Below are positions 41,574 through 47,381 of a stretch of DNA of 47,381 nt, piece by piece. The DNA is from Acidocella sp. (GTDB lineage: Bacteria; Pseudomonadota; Alphaproteobacteria; Acetobacterales; Acetobacteraceae), in assembly GCA_026224875.1 (NCBI GenBank), contig JAMFRU010000019.1, positions 1-47,381 on the forward strand, in the 5' to 3' direction. The translations under genes were made by a program, and so were the position numbers. Under the pieces are notes generated by a model that had not been told where the DNA came from, made no database searches, and saw only the letters and a list, made by a program, of their open reading frames with translations. Within the stretch, counting starts at the first letter, position 1. The number at the start of each line of letters is the position of its first letter.

Positions 41574-42715
41574 GTGGCGAAATCCTCCAACTCCTCATAG
41601 CTACCCTCACAGCTGTGGCCGATGAGCAGGCTGGTCAGCGTCTGGTTGAGCACGGTATAGGCGATTTGCCCGAAAGTGGCGGGGGCGATGATATCCGGCC
41701 CCACCGGCGGCATATCGGCGCTCTTAGGCAAGCCATTTTGCACCCGTAACCCGGCATGGTGAAAATGCAGCACGCAGATGCAGCTATGTGCCGCCTGCGC
41801 CAGATCGATCTCGGCCGCGGCGCGGGTGAATTCCTCGGTATAATCCAGTATCTCCTCGGCAAAGCGGTAGGTGAGGGCGGGTGAGACCGGCGAGAGGAAA
41901 ATCATCTGTCCGCTTTCCGAATCAGCCAGCAGGATGGCAACATTGAGCAGCGCCCCTTCATGGTCGGCAACCAAAGGCAACCGCCGGTCTATGCCGCGCG
42001 CCGCGATATAGCGCGCCAGATTGCAGCGGACCCCGCCGATGAAGCACTCGCCGTCTGTCAGCTGGCCTGGCTGCGGAAAACGTATTTCCGGCCCGGTGCC
42101 GGGGGCGAAGAGGTTGGCGATATGCAGTTGCGCGAAAGCATGCGCCGGCAGGCTGACATAGAGCACCGCGGCGTGCTCATCAGCCCCCGGCCGGCCGCCG
42201 GCAAAGGTTTTGGGCCGGTCTATCGGCCAGGCATCCGGCATTCTATCCAGCGCCACGGCGCTTACCCAGCCCATCAGCGGCACATTGTACAGCCCGTCAA
42301 ACTCCATGATGCGCCCGGCGACATGGCCGAGCAGCGCTGAGAAGCCCGGCAGCAGCAATATGGCAAAACCGTTTTCCGGGTAATGTTGGGCGATCTCATG
42401 GATGTCGCCGGCATCGAAGCTGCGCCAGGTGGCACTGTCGGAAATCGCGGTGAAATCGACGTAGAAAATCTGGCCCACGGCCGTCACCCCGCCTTGCGGG
42501 GTGAGAAAATACCCAACCGTACCGCCGATCCAGCAGCCTTCCGGCAGGCAGGCGAGGTCGTCCTCTGCCCCGGCCAGAAGCAGTACACGGCCTTCACGGA
42601 TCATCAGCGCTGCTTGCGCGGGGCTGCAAAGCCCTTGGTCCGGCTTAAGGAAGCGGCTCTCCGTCACGCGGTAGGGCCGTCGTTCAGCCTGGCCGCGGTA
42701 GCGCTGCAGCGCCAA
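41570..42715 (-). CDS. Unknown protein of about 381 residues
   Basis: I do not recognise the family. It is soluble, beta-rich, with no signal peptide. Notable segments are LLAGAEDDLACLPEGCWIGG near the start (residues 47-66), HYPENGFAILLLPGFSAL, DGECFIGGVRCNLARY and a His-rich strand ICVLHFHHAG. Together with DUF952 it forms a two-gene unit. The GG-rich and Cys-bearing layout recalls sensory FIST-type proteins only loosely. It lies opposite the aminotransferase gene across a 300-base gap. Confidence 0.55.
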   Translation of the reverse strand: MALQRYRGQAERRPYRVTESRFLKPDQGLCSPAQAALMIREGRVLLLAGAEDDLACLPEGCWIGGTVGYFLTPQGGVTAVGQIFYVDFTAISDSATWRSFDAGDIHEIAQHYPENGFAILLLPGFSALLGHVAGRIMEFDGLYNVPLMGWVSAVALDRMPDAWPIDRPKTFAGGRPGADEHAAVLYVSLPAHAFAQLHIANLFAPGTGPEIRFPQPGQLTDGECFIGGVRCNLARYIAARGIDRRLPLVADHEGALLNVAILLADSESGQMIFLSPVSPALTYRFAEEILDYTEEFTRAAAEIDLAQAAHSCICVLHFHHAGLRVQNGLPKSADMPPVGPDIIAPATFGQIAYTVLNQTLTSLLIGHSCEGSYEELEDFAT

Positions 42716-43015
42716 TAGATGGGTAATCTCGAAACATTATATATGCCGGCCACCCCTGAGGTATTCCGCAGACTCCAACGATGCGGCCTATTATTATGCA
42801 CGTATCTTTACGAAGGCTAAATGGCATTTCTGGGGCACTGAAAAATTAGCGCCTTCTGTTAAATATTATCAACTACCCGCGTCATAATTGCGTCATGACC
42901 GCGCCGCATACCGGCGCATAAATTAGCCTCTGGTCAAAACTGTTTAAAATAGTAAGCTGCACAGCGTCTGCCAGCTGTCTCTCAGCTGCCTGGCAGCTGC
43001 CTGAAGGAGAGCAAA
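42716..43015. promoter_or_regulatory. Divergent 300-bp control region
   Basis: The stretch between the unknown gene and the aminotransferase is AT-rich in the middle (42780-42960). At 42983-42999 there is a 17-base palindrome CAGCTGCC-T-GGCAGCTG, and CTGCCAGCTG at 42969-42978 could pair alternatively. They sit directly before the GAAGGAG ribosome site, so a hairpin could regulate translation. No gene is seen. Confidence 0.45.
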
Positions 43016-44338
43016 ATGAGCGCCGCCAGCCGTCCGAGTAACGATCCGCTTGTTCATCAATGGATGCCTTTCACGGCAAATCGTCAATTTCTGGAGCAGC
43101 CGCGCCTCATCGCTCGGGCCGAAGGTGTTTATTATTATAACACGCGCGGCGAAAAACTCCTCGATGGTTCGTCGGGCCTGTACTGCATTCCGCTCGGCCA
43201 TGGCCGCCGCGAAATCCGCGAGGCCATCACCAAACAGCTGGAAGAGCTCGACTACGCCCCGCCGTTCCAATACGGCGTGCCGGCGGCCTTCCGCCTGGCG
43301 CATGAGATGGCGGAGATGCTCCCCGCCGGGCTCAACCGCATTATGTTCGCCGGCGGCGGCTCCGAGGCGGTGGAGACGGCGATGAAGGTGGCGCTGCAAT
43401 ACCACCGCGTGCGTGGCGAGGGCTCGCGCCTGCGCTTCATCGGGCGCGAGCGTGGCTACCATGGTGTGAATTTCGGCGGCTGGTCCGTGGGCGGCATGGT
43501 GAACAACCGCAAGGCCTTCGGTGTTGGCCTGCCGGGCGTGGCCCATATGCGGCATACCCATATTAAAGAGAATTTCTTCGAGATGGGCGAGGGGACGCAT
43601 GGCGCCGATCTTGCCGATGATCTGGAGCGCCTGGTCAACCTGCATGGCGCCGATACCATTGCCGCCTGTATTGTTGAGCCCATCGCCGGCTCCACCGGCA
43701 TTCTGGTGCCGCCTAAGGGCTATTTGAAGCGCTTGCGCGAGATCTGTACCAAGCATGGCATTCTGCTGATCTTCGATGAGGTCATCACCGGCTTTGGCCG
43801 TACCGGCGAGGCTTTTGCGGCGCATACGTTCGATGTGGTGCCGGACCTCATGACCATGGCGAAGGCGGTCACCAACGGCACCATCCCGATGGGCGCCGTG
43901 GCCGTGCGTGAGGACATTCAGCAGACCATTCTGGATGCAGCGCCTGAGGACAATGTGGAATTCTACCACGGTTATACCTATTCGGCGCACCCGGTGGCGT
44001 GTGCTGCCGCACTCGCCTGTTTGAAGATTTACCGCGAGGAAGACACGTTTGCGCAGGTCCGCGCGCTGACCCCGGCCTTCCTCGAACAGGTCGGCGCCTT
44101 CAAAGGCATGGACGGCGTGGTGGATACGCGCGGCTTTGGTCTGCTCGGTGCCATCGAGATGGCCCCCGCCGGCAAGCCCGGCGCGCGCGGGTTCAACCTT
44201 CTGCGCAAGGCGTTTGAATCCGGGCTCGTGCTGCGCGCGGCGGGCGATTCCATAGTGCTGGCACCGCCTTTCGCTTGCACAGCGGATGAGATTACCCAGA
44301 TGATCGAGATCGTTCGTAAACTCATCAAAGAGACCTAA
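43016..44338 (+). CDS. Class III omega-amino acid:pyruvate aminotransferase
   Basis: This 440-residue PLP enzyme has the class III features IVEPIAGSTGILVPP, LIFDEVITGFGRTG (Asp254) and the PLP Lys283 in MTMAKAVTNG. The N-terminal MPFTANRQF and the Phe/Tyr-rich region are typical of the omega-amino acid (beta-alanine or GABA):pyruvate aminotransferases. It moves the amino group of a terminal amine to pyruvate. It lies 4 bases upstream of the semialdehyde dehydrogenase, pointing to GABA or beta-alanine as substrate. Confidence 0.9.
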   Translation: MSAASRPSNDPLVHQWMPFTANRQFLEQPRLIARAEGVYYYNTRGEKLLDGSSGLYCIPLGHGRREIREAITKQLEELDYAPPFQYGVPAAFRLAHEMAEMLPAGLNRIMFAGGGSEAVETAMKVALQYHRVRGEGSRLRFIGRERGYHGVNFGGWSVGGMVNNRKAFGVGLPGVAHMRHTHIKENFFEMGEGTHGADLADDLERLVNLHGADTIAACIVEPIAGSTGILVPPKGYLKRLREICTKHGILLIFDEVITGFGRTGEAFAAHTFDVVPDLMTMAKAVTNGTIPMGAVAVREDIQQTILDAAPEDNVEFYHGYTYSAHPVACAAALACLKIYREEDTFAQVRALTPAFLEQVGAFKGMDGVVDTRGFGLLGAIEMAPAGKPGARGFNLLRKAFESGLVLRAAGDSIVLAPPFACTADEITQMIEIVRKLIKET

Positions 44339-44342
44339 AATC

Positions 44343-45773
44343 ATGTATCAGGATGTGTTGCTGCATATCGGCGGCAAATGGCGTGTGTCCAGCTCGGGCC
44401 GCACGATCGATATCGTCAACCCGGCCACTGAAGAGGTGATCGGCAAGCTGGCCCATGCCTTCACGGGGGATTTGGACGAGGCGTTGGAGCATGCGGCGAA
44501 GGGTTTTGCCGTGTGGCGCAAAATGTCGGCCTATGAGCGGAGCAAACTGCTGCGCAAAACCGCCGATATTTTGCGTGAACGCTCTGAGTCCATCGCCCGT
44601 ATTCTGACCACGGAGCAGGGCAAACCGCTGGCGGAGGCGCGCGCCGAAATGGCCGGGGCGGCCGATGTCATCGAATGGTATGCTGAAGAGGGCAGGCGGG
44701 CTTATGGCCGTGTTATTCCGGCGCGTACCCCGGGCGTGTACCAGCTTTCGCTGCGCGAGCCGGTTGGTGTGGTTGCCGGCTTTACGCCGTGGAATTTCCC
44801 GGTCAGCCAGGCCGTGCGCAAAATCTCCGCTGCGCTGGCTGCTGGTTGCGCCTTCATCCTGAAAGGGCCGGAGGAAACCCCGGCTTCCTGCGCCGAACTC
44901 GTGCGCGCCTATATCGATGCCGGCGTGCCCACTGGCGTTGTCCAGCTTGTGTTCGGTGTGCCGTCGGAAATCTCGGAATATCTCATCCCGCATCCGGTGG
45001 TGCGTAAAATCTCCTTCACCGGCTCCACGGTTGTCGGCAAGCATCTGGCCGCTTTGGCGGGGGCGCATATGAAGCGCGCCACCATGGAGCTTGGCGGCCA
45101 TGCGCCGGCGCTGGTGTTCAACGATGCGGATCTCGATGCCGCGGTTGCGGTTCTCGCCGGCGGTAAATACCGCAATGCCGGCCAGGTCTGCATCGCCCCC
45201 ACGCGCTTCCTGGTGCAGGAGGATGTGTACGAACCCTTTTTGGAAAAATTCACCGCCCGCGCGCAAGCCCTCAAGCTCGGCGACGGTCTGGCCGAAGGCA
45301 CCACGATGGGCCCGCTCGCCAACTCGCGCCGTGTGGCCGCCATGGAAGGTTTTGTGGCCGATGCGGTTGGCAAGGGTGCGACCCTGCATACCGGCGGCAG
45401 CCGTGCCGGCAACAAGGGCTATTTCTTTCAGCCCACCATCCTCACCAACGTTCCCGCTGATGCCCGCGTGCTGCATGAAGAACCGTTCGGTCCGCTGGCG
45501 CTGTTCAGCCCGTTTAAAACTTTTGATGACGCGATAACCGAAGCCAACCGGCTGGACTACGGCCTTGCCGCCTATGCGTTTACCCGCAGCAACAGCACGG
45601 CCACGGCTTTGGGTGCCTCGATCGAATCCGGCATGATCACCATCAACCACCACGGCCTGGCGCTTACCGAGACGCCTTTCGGTGGGGTTAAGGATAGCGG
45701 TTATGGGTCCGAAGGCGGGGCCGAGGGGTTGGAGCCGTATCTGGTGACGAAGTTCGTTTCTCAGGCGAGTTAA
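44343..45773 (+). CDS. gabD: NAD(P)-dependent succinate-semialdehyde dehydrogenase
   Basis: This 476-residue aldehyde dehydrogenase has catalytic Glu249 (MELGGHAP) and Cys283 (GQVCIAP), and PWNFPVSQ with Asn151 and Lys174. The family fits GabD/SSADH, but relatives act on other short semialdehydes too. It is in an operon with an omega-aminotransferase, so together they would convert GABA to succinate, the substrate of SDH. Confidence 0.88.
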   Translation: MYQDVLLHIGGKWRVSSSGRTIDIVNPATEEVIGKLAHAFTGDLDEALEHAAKGFAVWRKMSAYERSKLLRKTADILRERSESIARILTTEQGKPLAEARAEMAGAADVIEWYAEEGRRAYGRVIPARTPGVYQLSLREPVGVVAGFTPWNFPVSQAVRKISAALAAGCAFILKGPEETPASCAELVRAYIDAGVPTGVVQLVFGVPSEISEYLIPHPVVRKISFTGSTVVGKHLAALAGAHMKRATMELGGHAPALVFNDADLDAAVAVLAGGKYRNAGQVCIAPTRFLVQEDVYEPFLEKFTARAQALKLGDGLAEGTTMGPLANSRRVAAMEGFVADAVGKGATLHTGGSRAGNKGYFFQPTILTNVPADARVLHEEPFGPLALFSPFKTFDDAITEANRLDYGLAAYAFTRSNSTATALGASIESGMITINHHGLALTETPFGGVKDSGYGSEGGAEGLEPYLVTKFVSQAS

Positions 45774-45910
45774 GGCCGGGGGCTCTGCCCCTGACCCCCC
45801 TCCCACACCGTCATGCTTCCGCGAGGGTCGCAATGACGGCGGGCAAACTGTATTCGTTCTAATCAAGAAAAATACTTGACCGGAAAACCAGCCCTGGCGA
45901 CACTCAGCCC
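45774..45910. repeat. Gap with repeat fragments
   Basis: It holds a fragment of the dispersed repeat (GGCCGGGGGCTCTGCCCCTG, 45776-45795) and a different palindrome, CCGTCAT...ATGACGG (45808-45814, 45833-45839), of the kind with GTCATTGCGA cores. The promoter of the cyclase-family gene must be in 45845-45910. Confidence 0.6.
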
Positions 45911-46651
45911 ATGAACACACCGCTCTGGGACCTCTACACAAACCTGCTTTCCAAAGCCCGCTTCACCGACCTCACCCACGCCTTCTTCCCCGACCAGCCG
46001 CATTTCCCGGCCTTCCCCAATGAGTCACGCGAAGTCATTTTCAACGTCCCCGAACACGGCTTCGAGGTCACGCGCTACACGCTCGTCGGCCAATGGGGAA
46101 CGCATATCGACGCCCCGAGTCATTTTGTTTCAGGCGGGCGCAGCGTGGATGCGATTCCGGTGGAGCAGATGCTGTTGCCTCTCGTGGTGCTCGATATTTC
46201 TATCCGCGCGGCGGCAAACCCCGACACCACCGCGTTGCTGAGTGATGTGCATGATTGGGAATCTCGTAATGGCCGCATCCCCGACAACGCCTTTGTCGCT
46301 CTCCGCACCGGCTGGTCTGCCCGTTGGCCTGATGCCGAAGCTTTCGCCAACAAAGATGCCGAGGGCATCGCCCATTACCCAGGCTGGTCGCGTGAGGTGC
46401 TGGAATTTTTCGTGCAATCCCGCAAAGTCACCGCCATTGGCCATGAGGCGACGGATACTGACCCGGGCATTTCCACCTCCAAAGGCGATTACAGCGTAGA
46501 AGCCTATTGGCTCGGCCAGGACCGCTGGCAGATAGAGCTTATGGCCAATCTGGCAGCGCTCCCCGAGGCCGGCGCGCTGCTCTGGGCCAGCTGGCCAAAA
46601 CCGCTCGCGGGCTCCGGCTACCCCGCGCGCCTGGTCGCCATCCAACCCTGA
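45911..46651 (+). CDS. Cyclase-family (kynurenine formamidase-like) hydrolase
   Basis: This 246-residue protein belongs to the metal-dependent cyclase family (PF04199). The metal site GTHIDAPSHF is present, as are a short N-terminal FTDLTHAFFPDQPHFP and a later IGHEATDTDPG. Members hydrolyse formylkynurenine or similar amides and esters; several are of unknown substrate. Start ATG 45911. It lies 137 bases after the SSADH gene in the same direction. Its end overlaps a minus-strand remnant by 34 bases. Confidence 0.85.
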   Translation: MNTPLWDLYTNLLSKARFTDLTHAFFPDQPHFPAFPNESREVIFNVPEHGFEVTRYTLVGQWGTHIDAPSHFVSGGRSVDAIPVEQMLLPLVVLDISIRAAANPDTTALLSDVHDWESRNGRIPDNAFVALRTGWSARWPDAEAFANKDAEGIAHYPGWSREVLEFFVQSRKVTAIGHEATDTDPGISTSKGDYSVEAYWLGQDRWQIELMANLAALPEAGALLWASWPKPLAGSGYPARLVAIQP

Positions 46652-47171
46652 TCCAGCAGCGCGCCGTCCGCCACGCGGCGCAAGGTGAGGGGGCCATCCA
46701 GCGCCGGAAGTGCCAGCTCGAACGAATGGCGGCCTGAGCCCAGCCCGGCTTTGCGCAAATCCGCCCGGTAGCGATTGGCGAGAAAGCGCAGCACGATTGC
46801 GCCGCTGATGAGGCCGCTGTTGCTCGATGGCAGAGTTGTGACATTATTGGCCAGCATGCCGATGGTGCCGCCGATGATATGCCCTGCATTGATCAAGCCG
46901 GCATTGTAGTTGAGATAGACGCCGGCCAATCCGCCGGTGATGTTGCTATAATTTCTGAGTGCGGCACTGTAATTCAGCACCGCCCCGAAATCGGTACCCC
47001 GTAGGTTCCCTGGATTGATGATATTGTTAACACCGGAGAAACCGCTCCCGTAAAGGGCGTAGGCCGTGCCATTGACGGCGCCGCTGTTGGTGATGGTCAA
47101 ACCGCGATTGTAATTACCTGCACCTGCGATGACGCCGTGATTGATTGTCGAGTTGATGATCGATGTCGTTA
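46618..47171 (-). pseudogene. C-terminal remnant of an adhesin-like repeat protein
   Basis: The frame on the minus strand has Asn/Gly/Ile-rich short repeats (ITNSGAVNGTAYALYG, LRNYSNITGGLAGVYLNYNA, INAGHIIGGTIGMLANN), as in beta-helical autotransporters or adhesins. It ends in RYRADLRKAGLGSGRHSFEL, a piece resembling tail segments of Acetobacteraceae surface proteins. No start codon is present: the frame is cut at about 47171 by the IS630-type sequence. The upstream half may lie beyond the element, outside the window. Confidence 0.65.
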
Positions 47172-47381
47172 CAGGCCGCTCTCCGGCTGGTTACCCAGAG
47201 CTTATACCAGTCATCGCGGTCTCTGACTCTTTGTACGATTCCGAAATTCGGCTGGGCTGTGATTCACTGAGGCGCGCCGATTCGGGTGCGGGAGGTGGGT
47301 ATGGGTCGGCCGATTGAGATCACGAATTTGGAATATTCGGCTTCTGATTTGCGTCGTCTGGCGTCGCGGGAGAAAGACGGC
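47172..47381 (+). mobile_element. IS630-family element, left part only
   Basis: Sequence from about 47172, after a TA (47170-47171), does not continue the adhesin frame. It leads to a transposase start. IS630 elements insert at TA and duplicate it. The exact end and inverted repeat cannot be fixed, as the right end is outside the window. Confidence 0.6.
47301..47381 (+). CDS. IS630-type transposase, N-terminal part (runs off the window)
   Basis: The first 27 residues (MGRPIEITNLEYSASDLRRL, then ASREKDG) match the beginning of IS630-family transposases, where the helix-turn-helix follows (usually A-x-L-R-x-L-A-x-R-x-K-D). GGAGG lies before the ATG. The rest, with the DDE domain, lies outside. 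Confidence 0.75.
   Translation, partial: MGRPIEITNLEYSASDLRRLASREKDG

Noticed and set aside
42944-45941. Two long minus-strand open frames (466 and 538 codons) opposite the aminotransferase and gabD
   Set aside because: No recognisable protein features, and both are exactly antisense to well-supported genes.

Overview
The window looks like chromosomal DNA of a GC-rich alphaproteobacterium, most likely of the Acetobacteraceae (an Acidocella- or Acidiphilium-like genus). This rests on the flavour of the proteins, the high GC, the sdhCDAB order, the 4-base ATGA/GTGA operon overlaps, and a GC-rich intergenic repeat resembling one I associate with that family. The genus is inference; there is no rRNA or tRNA gene to anchor it. 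Most of the window is ordinary core genome, with small accessory patches near 20.7, 24.8-26.1, 37.8-40.2 and 46.6-47.4 kb.

Layout. 0-6.1 kb: a GT87-type membrane glycosyltransferase, then an amine or amino-acid utilisation cluster (iron alcohol dehydrogenase, glutamine-synthetase-like ligase, divergent APC permease) and an XRE regulator. 6.3-11.7 kb: apolipoprotein N-acyltransferase downstream of a methionine-salvage operon (mtnB-mtnD-mtnC), tatA, a frameshifted CPBP membrane protease and gluQ. 11.9-15.4 kb: HNH nuclease, small exported protein, YidB-like protein and a receiver protein with what look like degenerate GGDEF/EAL domains. 15.6-20.7 kb: a DapB-like dehydrogenase with an EthD protein, a GlcG-like protein, xseA and purD. 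20.7-26.1 kb: a low-GC membrane-anchored orphan, MFS and ABC exporters, a tyrosine phosphatase, and two type II toxin-antitoxin modules (ParDE and a FitAB/VapBC-like pair), each with a palindromic operator candidate.

26.1-30.8 kb: a tight operon hldD-lgt-midA-pgeF-lipoprotein, divergent from ubiK. 31.0-32.5 kb: two small paralogous one-TM proteins and a lysine-methyltransferase-like enzyme. 32.6-36.1 kb: sdhCDAB. 36.2-37.8 kb: a Cys-containing orphan, a 42-residue basic protein and a GST. 37.8-40.2 kb: a carboxylesterase remnant and a two-gene cassette that could be a cell-wall-hydrolase effector with a periplasmic partner. 40.3-42.7 kb: oxyR, a DUF952 protein and an unknown. 43.0-46.7 kb: omega-aminotransferase, succinate-semialdehyde dehydrogenase and a cyclase-family hydrolase. 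The window ends in an adhesin remnant cut by an IS630-type element.

How genes fit together: the ligase/permease/ADH cluster and the aminotransferase/semialdehyde dehydrogenase pair could both feed GABA- or polyamine-derived carbon to succinate, the substrate of the SDH complex encoded here. Lgt and Lnt both act in lipoprotein maturation, and a predicted lipoprotein is encoded in the lgt operon. Two coding sequences are broken exactly at simple repeats (a 7-bp triplet repeat at 10059-10079 and an 8-A tract at 39530-39537), which means phase variation, decay or sequencing error. The best candidate for a new system is the cassette at 38212-40204.
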